A DNA stretch of 64,000 nucleotides, from positions 4,493,001 through 4,557,000 of the forward strand of contig NZ_CP010777.1 of NCBI RefSeq assembly GCF_001078055.1, read 5' to 3'. Source of the stretch: Rufibacter radiotolerans. GTDB taxonomy: Bacteria; Bacteroidota; Bacteroidia; Cytophagales; Hymenobacteraceae. Under the pieces are notes generated by a model, which made no database searches, was not told the DNA's origin, and saw only the letters and a list, made by a program, of their open reading frames with translations. How positions within the stretch are numbered: position 1 is the first letter of the stretch; the number at the start of each line of letters is the position of its first letter. Below, piece by piece: positions 1 to 8,698 of the stretch. The translations under genes were made by a program, and so were the position numbers.

Positions 1-263
1 GGGCCCCGCGGCCGTGAGCGCTCGGAGGGAACAAATGAAACAACCAAGCATAAGGACTCAGGCAAGAAAGGATACTACGCGAGCAATGGCGGAAAAAGAA
101 TACAACACTCAGGCGACACCAGCCATCACGCCAGCTATAGCCAACTGCAAGCACCAAAGCGAAGGCAACAGAACTACAAGCATTGCCCTAACCTTCTCCG
201 CGTTCCGCAGTTATATAGGGTAACCCATTGCACAACCGCGGCATTGCCCGTACCTTCGTTTCT

Positions 264-3134
264 ATGAGTACACCAGACAAACGCCTGTTTCTGCTAGACG
301 CCATGGCGCTCATTTACCGGGCCCACTTCGCGTTCAGTAAGAACCCCAGAATCAACTCCAAAGGCATGAATACCGGCGCCGCGCTGGGCTTTACCAACAC
401 GTTGGTAGACCTGCTCAACCGCGAGAAGCCTACCCATATTGGCGTGTGCTATGACGCGCCTTCCAAGACCTTCCGGCACGACAATTTTGTGGAGTACAAG
501 GCCAATCGGCAGGCCATGCCCGAAGATATCTCCATCGCCATACCCTACGTGAAGAAGATTGTGGCCGCCTTCGGGATACCCGGCATGATGCTGGACGGGT
601 TTGAGGCCGATGACATCATTGGCACGCTTTCCTGCAAGGCTGAGAAAGCCGGGTTTGACGTCTTCATGATGACCCCGGACAAGGACTACTATCAACTGGT
701 CACCGACCACGTCTTCGTCTATAAGCCGGCGTTTCTGGGCAACGCCATTGAGGTCATAGACAAACCCAAGGTGCTGGAGCGCTGGGAGATCAGTAACGTA
801 AAGCAGGTGATTGACATTCTGGGGTTGCAGGGCGATGCCGTGGATAATATACCCGGTATACCCGGAATAGGCGAGAAAACCGCGAAGACGCTCATCCAGA
901 AATATGGGTCGGTGGAGAACCTCATTGCCCACTCCCATGAGCTCAAAGGCAAGCAGAAAGAGAACGTGGAAACGTATGCCGAGCAAGGCCTGATGTCCAA
1001 GGAACTGGCCACCATTCACCTGGACGTGCCCATTGACTTTGACGAGCAGGGCCTGCTGTATGAAGGCCCGGATATGGACAAGCTGGCTGCGCTGTTTGAT
1101 GAGCTGGAGTTCCGGCAATTGGCCACCCGCGTGCTGGGTACCGCCTCGCCGGCCGTTCCAAAGCCCATCTCCAACAAACCCACTGTGGGCAAAGGCTTTA
1201 AGTCTGACAAGCCTATGGGGCAGACCTCTTTGTTTGACATGCCTGCGGGGGAGACCATGGCCCCGGAAGAAGGTGCCGAACGGGAAACCGCCGGTGGGGA
1301 ATATGTAACCGGCATCAGGAAAACCATTGACACCACTTTGCATGAATACCATTTGCTGACCACCCCAGAACAACGGCAGCAATTGCTTAAATATTTAAAA
1401 CTGCAGAAAGAGGTGTCCTTTGACACCGAGACCACCAGCATAGACGCCATTACGGCCCGTCTGGTGGGCATCTCATTCTGTTATCTGCCTGGCGAGGCCT
1501 ATTACATACCGGTGCCCCCACAGGATGAGGACGCCGCCCGCGAGATAGTGCAGGAGTTCAAGGAGATTCTGGAGAGCCCCACCATTACCAAGATTGGCCA
1601 GAACATTAAGTATGACCTGGTGGTGCTGCAGCGCTACGGCATAGACGTGCAAGGTCCGCTCTTTGACACCATGCTGGCCCACTACCTGCTGGAGCCCGAC
1701 ATGCGCCACAACATGGACCTGCTCGCCGAGACGTATCTGCACTACACCCCCATCGCTATTGAAACGCTGCTGGGCAAAGGCAAGCACCAGCTCACCATGG
1801 ATAAGCTGCCCGCTTTGCAGATTTATGAATATGCCTGTGAAGACGCAGATGTCACCCTGCAACTCAAAAACTACTTTGACCCACTTTTAGAAAAACAAGG
1901 CCTGAAACGCCTGTTCAATGACGTGGAGAACCCGCTGGTGCGCGTGCTGGGCCACATGGAGCGCGAAGGCGTAAGCATAGACGCTGAGGCGCTGGCCGAG
2001 TCTTCAGTCTCACTGCAGGCCAGCATACAGGAAATTGAGCAGAAGATCTTCAACCTGGCGGGCATGGAATTCAACATCGGGTCGCCTAAGCAGTTGGGTG
2101 AGGTGCTGTTTGACCGTATGCAGTTGGGCGGAAATAAGATCAAAAAAACCAAAACCGGGCAGTATGCCACCGGCGAAGAGATCTTGTCCAAGCTGGCCTT
2201 TGAGCACGAGATTGTGCAGCTCATTCTGGACCACCGGCAACTCACCAAACTCAAGAGCACCTACGTGGACGCCCTGCCGCAATTGATTTGCAAAGAGGAT
2301 AACCGTCTGCACACATCTTACAACCAGGCCGTGGCCGCTACCGGCCGATTGAGCTCCACCAACCCCAACCTGCAGAACATCCCCATCAGGACAGAGAAGG
2401 GCCGCGAGATACGCAAAGCCTTCGTGCCCCGTGATGAAAACCACGTGCTGCTGTCTGCAGATTATTCGCAGATTGAGCTAAGAATCATGGCGCACTTCAG
2501 CAATGACGCCACCATGAAAGAGGCCTTCCAGAAGGGCTTGGACATTCACGCTTCTACGGCCGCCAAGGTGTTCCACGTGCCCGTGGAGGAGGTGGACTCA
2601 GACATGCGCCGCAAGGCTAAGACCATCAACTTCGGGATCATCTACGGTATCTCCGCGTTCGGCCTGGCCGAACGCCTGGCTATTCCGCGCCGCGAGGCCG
2701 CCGAGATCATTGAAGCCTATTTCCAGGAGTTTCCGGCGGTGAAGCAGTACATGGACAGCGCCATCAACGAGGCCCGCGAGAAGGAATTTGTGGAGACCCT
2801 GCTGGGCCGCCGCCGCTACCTGCGGGATATCAACAGCCGCAACCAGAACGTACGCGGCTACGCCGAACGAAACGCCATCAACGCACCTATCCAGGGCACT
2901 GCGGCAGACATCATCAAGATTGCCATGATCAACATTGACCAATGGCTGCGCGAGCAGAAGCTGGCCAGCCGCATGATCTTGCAGGTGCATGATGAATTGG
3001 TGTTTGACGTGCTTAAAGACGAATTACCTATTGTGCAGCCTAAGATTGAGGAGCTCATGAAAAACGCCTTCCCGCTGAGCGTACCTATGGAGGTGGGCCT
3101 GGGAACCGGTGAGAACTGGCTACAGGCGCACTAG
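264..3134 (+). CDS. polA: DNA polymerase I
   Basis: Replication and repair polymerase that also removes primers. The 956 residues show all three domains. The 5'-3' nuclease is at about 5-290 (DGFEADDIIG, TPDKDYYQLV and the helix-hairpin-helix GIPGIGEKTAKT). The 3'-5' proofreading exonuclease is at about 370-550, with metal ligands D387 and E389 in FDTETT, plus GQNIKYD and YACEDADVT. The polymerase domain is at about 580-956, with motif A DYSQIELR (D733), O-helix RRKAKTINFGIIYG and motif C VHDELVFD (D910). Proofreading residues are intact, unlike Taq-type enzymes. The frame is open 12 codons further upstream, but the ATG at 264 (MSTPDKRLFLLDAMALIYRA) matches family N-termini. The gene stands alone; a 36-bp palindromic element follows 2 nt after the stop, then a strong terminator. 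Confidence 0.97.
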   Translation: MSTPDKRLFLLDAMALIYRAHFAFSKNPRINSKGMNTGAALGFTNTLVDLLNREKPTHIGVCYDAPSKTFRHDNFVEYKANRQAMPEDISIAIPYVKKIVAAFGIPGMMLDGFEADDIIGTLSCKAEKAGFDVFMMTPDKDYYQLVTDHVFVYKPAFLGNAIEVIDKPKVLERWEISNVKQVIDILGLQGDAVDNIPGIPGIGEKTAKTLIQKYGSVENLIAHSHELKGKQKENVETYAEQGLMSKELATIHLDVPIDFDEQGLLYEGPDMDKLAALFDELEFRQLATRVLGTASPAVPKPISNKPTVGKGFKSDKPMGQTSLFDMPAGETMAPEEGAERETAGGEYVTGIRKTIDTTLHEYHLLTTPEQRQQLLKYLKLQKEVSFDTETTSIDAITARLVGISFCYLPGEAYYIPVPPQDEDAAREIVQEFKEILESPTITKIGQNIKYDLVVLQRYGIDVQGPLFDTMLAHYLLEPDMRHNMDLLAETYLHYTPIAIETLLGKGKHQLTMDKLPALQIYEYACEDADVTLQLKNYFDPLLEKQGLKRLFNDVENPLVRVLGHMEREGVSIDAEALAESSVSLQASIQEIEQKIFNLAGMEFNIGSPKQLGEVLFDRMQLGGNKIKKTKTGQYATGEEILSKLAFEHEIVQLILDHRQLTKLKSTYVDALPQLICKEDNRLHTSYNQAVAATGRLSSTNPNLQNIPIRTEKGREIRKAFVPRDENHVLLSADYSQIELRIMAHFSNDATMKEAFQKGLDIHASTAAKVFHVPVEEVDSDMRRKAKTINFGIIYGISAFGLAERLAIPRREAAEIIEAYFQEFPAVKQYMDSAINEAREKEFVETLLGRRRYLRDINSRNQNVRGYAERNAINAPIQGTAADIIKIAMINIDQWLREQKLASRMILQVHDELVFDVLKDELPIVQPKIEELMKNAFPLSVPMEVGLGTGENWLQAH

Positions 3135-3136
3135 CC

Positions 3137-3172
3137 GTTTTAGGGCCGTTTTCCTAAAAACAAGCCCAAAAC
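3137..3172. repeat. 36-bp palindromic element, copy 1
   Basis: Starts GTTTTAGGGCCG and ends AAGCCCAAAAC; imperfect arms around CCTA. It lies directly after the polA stop codon. No outer stem extension. Confidence 0.8.
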
Positions 3173-3182
3173 AGAAATACTT

Positions 3183-3223
3183 ATAAACAGAAAAGGAAGC
3201 CTTGGGCTTCCTTTTCTGTTTAT
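3183..3223. terminator. Bidirectional rho-independent terminator
   Basis: Perfect 19-bp stem (ATAAACAGAAAAGGAAGCC and its complement) around the loop TTG. It sits between the convergent polA and the lipocalin-like gene. The AT-rich outer stem supplies U-runs in both directions. Confidence 0.85.
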
Positions 3224-3236
3224 GGTACGGGCCAGG

Positions 3237-3689
3237 TTATTGCCCGGCAAAGGTGAGATTGAAGGTGGTATTGGTGCCGCTGATAGCCTGCTCTGTAGTG
3301 AGCTTAAGGGTGGTAGCTGTGATTTCCACTACTTTATAGGTATTGGAGCTGCCAGATTCAGTAGTTATGAGAGTCTTATTATCAAGGGTGTAGGTTCCAG
3401 ACTCATACACCTGCGCAGAATTAGGATCACACTTACTGGGGCCTTCATTTATTTCATAAGAGCCATTGTCTGAGAACTTCCAGAGGTCATCCTGGTCGCA
3501 GGGCTCCATGTCTGAATAGATATCATAGGAAGCAGGCCCTTGGGCCGCTGTGAAGGCGGTTATTTTCCAGCTCTTGCCGGTCAAAAGCTTTTTGTCATCT
3601 GGTTTTTCGTCCTCATCATCATCGTTACACGCGGTAAAGGATAAAGAGAAAATGGCCAGAATAGTGAGGAGCAAATAATGTTTTTTCAT
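3237..3689 (-). CDS. Lipocalin-like lipoprotein
   Basis: 150 residues. An N-terminal lipoprotein signal (MKKHYLLLTILAIFSLSFTAC) gives a lipidated Cys21, followed by an acidic NDDDEDEKPDD linker. The rest resembles the Bacteroidota lipocalin-like family: an early conserved Trp (GKSWKITAF), a cysteine pair (EPCDQDD and SKCDPN) that probably forms a disulfide, then alternating beta strands. A small periplasm- or surface-anchored beta-barrel is expected; ligand unknown. The gene at 4116-4586 is a diverged paralogue with the same Cys/Trp spacing, so this is a tandem duplication, although each copy has its own terminator. Confidence 0.75.
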   Translation of the reverse strand: MKKHYLLLTILAIFSLSFTACNDDDEDEKPDDKKLLTGKSWKITAFTAAQGPASYDIYSDMEPCDQDDLWKFSDNGSYEINEGPSKCDPNSAQVYESGTYTLDNKTLITTESGSSNTYKVVEITATTLKLTTEQAISGTNTTFNLTFAGQ

Positions 3690-4012
3690 GGGCTCTTAAA
3701 AATTAGGGTAAAGAATGGGGATTAAACGGAGCTAAAACAGTTTAAGATGTAATTGATTCAAGATGACGGGAAACGTTTCTTGTAAGGCAATCAAAATCAG
3801 GGATAAAAAAAGCAACAGAGATTTAAACCTATCCTTGTTTATCCTTTTTGATTTATATAAATCCAATAAAAAGAAGGATATTTTAAATTACGAGAGGAGG
3901 CTGGAGAAGTTGGCGGAGAGAAAGATTACTGTTGTTTTCTTTGTGGCCTTAACCAGTGGCAGACGCAAATCAATTTAGATATCTGTTTGGATGTTCCTTA
4001 AGGCCCACAAAA
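3690..4012. other. AT-rich spacer without a convincing gene
   Basis: Upstream region of the lipocalin-like gene. An open frame of 71 codons at 3763-3978 has low-complexity Lys/Ile-rich content, no family resemblance and no codon bias like its neighbours. I read it as non-coding promoter DNA. Confidence 0.5.
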
Positions 4013-4068
4013 AAGCCGGAACCCTTGGCCTTACTATGAATTCACAATAAGGCCAAGGGTTCCGGCTT
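4013..4068 (-). terminator. Terminator of the second lipocalin-like gene
   Basis: Perfect 21-bp stem (AAGCCGGAACCCTTGGCCTT plus one pair) with a 14-nt loop. In the leftward direction it is followed by six U residues, fitting termination of the minus-strand gene at 4116-4586. Confidence 0.88.
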
Positions 4069-4115
4069 AATTTTTACTACTTGAGTGCCTGGCAAAGGTC
4101 AGAAGGCAAGGGGTT

Positions 4116-4586
4116 TTACATGGCCGTCATTTTCACCGTGCCGGTGACGGGCAGGCCAGAGATGCTTTCATTAAAGTCAGCGGTAAGGGTAGTGGCAGTC
4201 AGTTCCTTTATGGTCAGTTTCAGTTCAGTCACGGGCAGGCCAGCCGTAAGCCCCGGCGCTGATAAGGTCATTACGTCACCCTCTATTTTCCAGGTGCCCT
4301 GGGTTTGCTGGGGAGCGGCGGGGTCACACTTGGTGGCTCCTTCATTGGCTAACAGCACATTGCCGGGCTTGAACTCCAGGTAATTGTCTTTCTGGCAGCT
4401 CTCAAGGGAGGCATAGTAGTCAATGGTCCCTATCAAGATGTTAGACACGGTAAAGCCCGTGATCTGCCACCGCTTGTTCTGTACCATTTCCTCCTTGGTA
4501 GGGGCTGGGTCTTCATCGTCTTTGCTACAGGCGGTGGTAAATAGGGTGGCGCAAAATAAAAGCAGGAGGAGTGGGTAGTTCTTCAT
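4116..4586 (-). CDS. Lipocalin-like lipoprotein, paralogue
   Basis: 156 residues. Lipoprotein signal MKNYPLLLLLFCATLFTTAC (Cys20), then SKDDEDPAPT. It shares the layout of the gene at 3237-3689: KRWQITGF near the start, a cysteine pair (LESCQKDN and TKCDPAAP), a central GTWKIEGD strand and C-terminal beta strands. The C-terminus contains two near-repeats (GLTAGLPVTELKLT and SISGLPVTGTVKMT). Function unknown beyond a small lipid-anchored barrel. It is monocistronic, with a 21-bp terminator downstream. Confidence 0.75.
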   Translation of the reverse strand: MKNYPLLLLLFCATLFTTACSKDDEDPAPTKEEMVQNKRWQITGFTVSNILIGTIDYYASLESCQKDNYLEFKPGNVLLANEGATKCDPAAPQQTQGTWKIEGDVMTLSAPGLTAGLPVTELKLTIKELTATTLTADFNESISGLPVTGTVKMTAM

Positions 4587-4677
4587 AAGCCGTCAAATAA
4601 AACTCTTTATACGAAACTGCTTTAAAACTACTTAAATCCTAAAAGAAAAACTGCGGAAGTTAAAGCCTGGGCAAAGT

Positions 4678-4706
4678 AAAAGACCAGCCGTTGGGGCTGG
4701 TCTTTT
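4678..4706 (-). terminator. Terminator of the FadL-SGNH operon
   Basis: 12-bp stem AAAAGACCAGCC / GGCTGGTCTTTT with a 5-nt loop, 27 nt downstream of the SGNH hydrolase stop on the minus strand. Confidence 0.8.
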
Positions 4707-4732
4707 GAGAATTGTAAAGAAAGTAGCTCTCC

Positions 4733-6172
4733 TTATGGGATAAGCACACTCCGGAATTGAGTTATGTCAATAGTGGGGATGGAGGTATTGTATTTGGTGT
4801 TGATAGCTTTTATCATCTCATTAGCAATAACGGCATAGCCTCTAGGCGTAGGGTGTACTCCGTCCAGAGAAAACAGATTGCCTGTAATATACGCTGGTGA
4901 GTAGGAAACGCCATTCATGCTGAAAGGAGTTTGAATACTGTTAAAGAACTCAAAGGCATCAAATACAGCTAAATCGTTTGCCTGTGCCACCGCCTTAATA
5001 GTATTGTTATAGGCAGTTGTAGCAGCCTGGATATCGGCTTGTTCGTCTGCGTCTAACACCAAAGCACTAGGCAAAGGGTTTTCACCGCTTAAACCAAACA
5101 TCTTGGTTGTGTCAAGCTGGTAGGTTTGTAAGTACCTTCTAATCTCCTGGTCTCTGGCGGCGGCATCAGTCGGGAATTTTGCGCGTGCCTGATCTCTCCA
5201 GTATCTGCCAGTAGGCTGTCCCAGAAGACCCAGATAGGCGGTAGAAGTAAGAGTGAATAAGGTGGTACCGGTGGTGCCTGATCTGATATCGTTACGAGGG
5301 ATAACTTTGCGGCTCGCTCCACTTTTGGTAAGCGCTACCACGGCTGTTACCGCGGCTGGTAACCCGGCTTTGAACGTAGGGCCCACTGTGGTAAAGAAAG
5401 GAACTGCCCGAACATCTGGAATAGTAGCGACAATACCCTTAGCAGTCTTGTTTCTGGAAAGGCCAGCAACTAGTTGGGAGTAAATGGCTGAGAACTGAGC
5501 AGGAGCGGTGATTCCTCCAAATGGGTTAGCGGGGTCTTCTACACCGCCAGCAGTGGCATACCCCAACACGTCATTGTTTCCTAACCAAACAGAAAAGAAG
5601 GTAGGCTGTGTGGCCACTACTTTCTCTATGTAGCTCTTCTGCCCTACCTCTGCATCTGGCAACAGACGTTCAAAGTAAGGGTTAACGCCTCCGTACAGAG
5701 GGGTGGCGCTAGCCAAAATAGAGATGCCCGGGACTCCCCAGTTATTCACTGCCCCAGAGAATTTAGTAAGCCTAGGCCCACCAGGCAAAGGTGCTACATC
5801 TTTTCTTATGGCTAAGTTATTAGTGACAGGCACTAGCATAGGGGCGCCGCTAGCAGAGAAACCACCCAAACGGATATACCCTGCCCCATTCTCCTGGCCA
5901 GGCTGGAACAATGGTTGAATAAATGCGCCGCCTCCCACATACCCAAACTGATTGGCTAAGATGTTAGGGTACGAGTACACTTGACCTTCCAGATACAGGC
6001 CATTGTCCTGGTACCCGGCGGTAAGGGAGTTACCTACGGCCACATATTTTGATAAGTCAAGGCTGCCTTTGCTCAGGACAACGTCATCTTCAAATTCGGG
6101 CTCACAACCCGCAAAGAGGAAAGCGCTGGAAAGAAGGGCTACGGTGCCCAGTCTGTGTAATATATTTCTCAT
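4733..6172 (-). CDS. SGNH/GDSL-type esterase lipoprotein
   Basis: 479 residues. A lipobox (LFAGC, Cys23) anchors the protein in the outer membrane. SGNH blocks are visible: block I VAVGNSLTAG with Ser49 (GNSL instead of GDSL), block III WLGNNDVLGYA with the oxyanion Asn, and block V DGVHPTPRGYAVIAN with the catalytic Asp/His. The long insert between blocks III and V is usual in Bacteroidota members. It lies 12 nt downstream of the FadL-type porin in one operon. That pairing suggests the enzyme hydrolyses esters or lipids at the surface and the porin imports the released acyl chains. The substrate is an inference. Confidence 0.88.
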   Translation of the reverse strand: MRNILHRLGTVALLSSAFLFAGCEPEFEDDVVLSKGSLDLSKYVAVGNSLTAGYQDNGLYLEGQVYSYPNILANQFGYVGGGAFIQPLFQPGQENGAGYIRLGGFSASGAPMLVPVTNNLAIRKDVAPLPGGPRLTKFSGAVNNWGVPGISILASATPLYGGVNPYFERLLPDAEVGQKSYIEKVVATQPTFFSVWLGNNDVLGYATAGGVEDPANPFGGITAPAQFSAIYSQLVAGLSRNKTAKGIVATIPDVRAVPFFTTVGPTFKAGLPAAVTAVVALTKSGASRKVIPRNDIRSGTTGTTLFTLTSTAYLGLLGQPTGRYWRDQARAKFPTDAAARDQEIRRYLQTYQLDTTKMFGLSGENPLPSALVLDADEQADIQAATTAYNNTIKAVAQANDLAVFDAFEFFNSIQTPFSMNGVSYSPAYITGNLFSLDGVHPTPRGYAVIANEMIKAINTKYNTSIPTIDITQFRSVLIP

Positions 6173-6184
6173 ACTATGTAAAAA

Positions 6185-7432
6185 TTAAAACTTGTAGTTA
6201 AGCCCAACCCCAGGGATGTAGGCAATTGACTTAAAGGTACCTGGTACGCCACCAGAGCCTTTGGCATCATCGGTGCGCTCTTTCTTGTTGATGTACAGGA
6301 ACGAAGCGTCTAAATCTACCTTCTCAGACAGGGCCAGGGTTAAACCGGTAGATACCCCTCTAGAGTCTGCATCTGGCGTTTCTGGGGTGAGGTAACCAGA
6401 CTGAACCGGAGACTGGTCATAATACCCGCCGGCACGTACCGTCAAAATATCAGACACCTGGTACTGCAAGCCTAAACGGTAAATGAACACATCTTCATAG
6501 TTGCGGGGGCTTTCGCTGGAAGTAACCCCAGGGCCGCCGGCGTTGCCGTTAAAGTCAAAGCGCAGAGATTTATAGGCGCTCCACTGTACCCGCTGCAAGT
6601 CAACGGCAATAGTGAGTTTATCGGTGGGTTTAAACCCAACCCCTAAGGTAATGTTGGCCGGCAATGGCAGGGTAGCGTCAAATTGGGTGGCGGTAAAGCT
6701 AGGAGCCAGCACTGGAGCCGTAGGCAGCGTGAAAGTCACATCTCCTTCTTTTACCTCCATCTCTACCTTTGAGCGATAGGTTAACCCCAACGAAAGCTTA
6801 TCTGTAGGTTTAAAGAAAACGCCCACGTTAAAGCCCATACCGCTGGCGGCGCCGTCTAGTTCAAGACCGCTTTCCACACCGTTAGAAGAGATCAAAGGAA
6901 TGCTTCTTTGCAGGTTCACTTTACCGGTAGAGTAAACAAAGCCAGCGCCAATGCCAATCTTGTCATTCACCTGGTAGCTGATGGTAGGCTGAATGAAGAT
7001 GGCCTGCAAGGTTAGCTCATTCAAGCCGAAGCGTCCTTGCCAGGTGTCTCCCCAGTTCACGGAAGAACCGTAAGGGGTGTAAATACCAATACCAAAACGC
7101 AGGGGGCTATCTTCTTTGCCAAAAGAGGCATAGACCTGGAAAGGCGTGCTGATCTTGTTATCTGTCTGGGCTTCAGAAACGCCCGGAAAGGGCTCACGGT
7201 AAGCAATTTTGGAGTTCAACGCACTTACGCCCAGTTGTATACCGTTTTGGCGCAAATGGGCCAGGGCTCCGGGGTTAAAGAAGATGCTGCTTTGGTCAAG
7301 GGCCAGGCCGGTTCCGGTGTGGCCCATGCCTAACTGCTTTTGCCCCTGAAGGTTAGCCTGGAAGCCACCCGCGTTGGCGACGCCTGCAGAGAGCATGGCA
7401 CATCCCAAAAAGGCTAGTAATTTACTTTTCAT
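6185..7432 (-). CDS. OmpP1/FadL family outer membrane transporter
   Basis: 415 residues. Signal peptide ending GVANA, then the FadL hatch-like start GGFQANLQGQKQLGMGHTG and FFNPGALAHL. The remainder is amphipathic beta strands (for example LSLGLTYRSKVEM, LTIAVDLQRVQWS, LTVRAGGYYDQSP) ending in a terminal Phe (GVGLNYKF), typical of BAM-inserted barrels. It transports hydrophobic compounds such as long-chain fatty acids in characterised relatives. First gene of a two-gene operon with the SGNH hydrolase. A promoter-like box with an overlapping palindrome lies about 45 nt upstream. Confidence 0.9.
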   Translation of the reverse strand: MKSKLLAFLGCAMLSAGVANAGGFQANLQGQKQLGMGHTGTGLALDQSSIFFNPGALAHLRQNGIQLGVSALNSKIAYREPFPGVSEAQTDNKISTPFQVYASFGKEDSPLRFGIGIYTPYGSSVNWGDTWQGRFGLNELTLQAIFIQPTISYQVNDKIGIGAGFVYSTGKVNLQRSIPLISSNGVESGLELDGAASGMGFNVGVFFKPTDKLSLGLTYRSKVEMEVKEGDVTFTLPTAPVLAPSFTATQFDATLPLPANITLGVGFKPTDKLTIAVDLQRVQWSAYKSLRFDFNGNAGGPGVTSSESPRNYEDVFIYRLGLQYQVSDILTVRAGGYYDQSPVQSGYLTPETPDADSRGVSTGLTLALSEKVDLDASFLYINKKERTDDAKGSGGVPGTFKSIAYIPGVGLNYKF

Positions 7433-7472
7433 GCGTTTGCTAGTTAAAAATAGGTAAAATTATTTCTTGTGG

Positions 7473-7490
7473 ATTTGGTAACCAAATATA
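7473..7490 (-). promoter_or_regulatory. Promoter -7 box with overlapping palindrome
   Basis: On the minus strand TATATTTG matches the Bacteroidota -7 consensus TAnnTTTG. It overlaps the palindrome ATTTGGT-A-ACCAAAT (7473-7487). No clear -33 TTTG was found. The palindrome could be an operator for the fadL-SGNH operon. Confidence 0.4.
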
Positions 7491-7712
7491 GAAAAATTGC
7501 ACACAGTTTCGCATAGTGTTATGCATAAGCACTATATTTTTTCATTTTTTAATTTTATTGCCTGGTCATGCTTTTGCCGGCCCAGCGGCAAAGATTTGTC
7601 TCCTCTGCCTCTTTCTGGCAGTTTCAAGGGTTTTTGTCACAAAAATGCGGGCAGAACCTAGCCCCTTTTCCGCCAGATGCGTTTATGCATTTCTGGCTAA
7701 GCAAGAAAGAAA

Positions 7713-8606
7713 ATGTATGATGTTTTAATAGTAGGAGGCGGGCCGGCCGGCCTGAGCGCCGCCATGCTGCTGGGGCGCTGTATGCGGAAAGTTGCACTAT
7801 TTGATACCGGTCAATACCGCAACTCCTATTCACATGCCATGAACGGGTTCATCTCCCGTGACGGCACCCCGCCGCAGGAGTTTCTGGAACTGAGCCGGCA
7901 AGATCTGGAAAAGTATGAGGTGGAGTTCAAGCAGAAACGCATTGTACAGATCACCAAAGAGGGGGAGCTGTTCAAAGCCTGTGATCAGGACAACCAGGTC
8001 TATATCTCCAGAAAGGTGTTGCTGGCCACGGGCCTGTGTGACCGGTGGCCCAAACTGGAAGGGGCAGAAGCCTTCTACGGCTCCAGCATTCACCACTGCC
8101 CGTATTGTGACGGGTATGAGTCTAAAAACAAACCGCTGGCGGCATATGGCAAGAACCGTGACGCCGTTGGCCTTTCGCTCTCGCTTAAAACCTGGAGCAG
8201 TGACGTGATGCTGTTTACAGACGGTACCAAAAAACTATCCCGGGCAGACCGCGAGCTGCTGGCGCGCAACAAGGTAAAGGTAAACCTGCTGCCCATAGAG
8301 CGTCTGGAAGGCGAAGGCGGGCACCTGCAGCGCATTGTGCTCAAAAACGGCGAGGTGGAAGACCGTGAAGCCCTGTTCTTTGCCACCGGTTCAGACCAGC
8401 ACTCAGACCTGGCCGCGCAACTGCAGTGTGACTTCACCAGCAAAGGCGTGGTGAAAACCTACAAGCACCAGCAAACCAATGTGCCCGGTCTGTACGTGGC
8501 CGGTGACGCCGCCCGTGACATGCAACTGGTCATTGTGGCGGCCGCCGAAGGCACCAAAGCCGGGGTGGCCATTAACATGGAACTGCAGAAAGAATTCAGG
8601 TTGTAG
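7713..8606 (+). CDS. NAD(P)/FAD-dependent thioredoxin reductase-like oxidoreductase
   Basis: 297 residues. FAD-binding Rossmann motif at the very N-terminus (VLIVGGGPAGLSAAM) and a central redox-active CPYC in HHCPYCDGYE. The C-terminal FAD motif is VPGLYVAGDAA. The order FAD-NAD-FAD matches the small thioredoxin reductase-like family. The CPYC centre differs from the usual CATC of TrxB, so the partner may not be thioredoxin. The NAD domain lacks a clean GxGxxA (AAYGKNRDAVGLS). It is monocistronic; a near-perfect palindromic element follows 24 nt after the stop. Confidence 0.88.
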   Translation: MYDVLIVGGGPAGLSAAMLLGRCMRKVALFDTGQYRNSYSHAMNGFISRDGTPPQEFLELSRQDLEKYEVEFKQKRIVQITKEGELFKACDQDNQVYISRKVLLATGLCDRWPKLEGAEAFYGSSIHHCPYCDGYESKNKPLAAYGKNRDAVGLSLSLKTWSSDVMLFTDGTKKLSRADRELLARNKVKVNLLPIERLEGEGGHLQRIVLKNGEVEDREALFFATGSDQHSDLAAQLQCDFTSKGVVKTYKHQQTNVPGLYVAGDAARDMQLVIVAAAEGTKAGVAINMELQKEFRL

Positions 8607-8630
8607 GGTTTGCCCCAGCTAGAAATGAGT

Positions 8631-8678
8631 CGTCCCGTTTTGGGCCTGTTTTTCAGAAAACAGGCCCAAAACGGGACG
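8631..8678. repeat. 36-bp palindromic element, copy 2, extended stem
   Basis: Core 8637-8672, arms perfectly paired over 16 bp around TCAG. A 6-bp outer stem CGTCCC/GGGACG extends it to 22 uninterrupted pairs. It probably also acts as a terminator between the convergent flavoprotein and cyanophycinase genes. Confidence 0.9.
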
Positions 8679-8698
8679 ATTTGCTATAAGGCTAAACG

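Noticed and set aside
14..223. 69-codon ORF upstream of polA
   Set aside because: Low-complexity Thr/Ala/Gln composition, no recognisable domain, no genome-like codon bias; ends just before polA. Treated as leader DNA.
294..1382. 362-codon minus-strand ORF within polA
   Set aside because: Antisense shadow caused by GC-rich third positions of polA, whose motifs are complete.
3763..3978. 71-codon AT-rich ORF
   Set aside because: Lies in promoter DNA of the lipocalin-like gene, has no start context or family resemblance.
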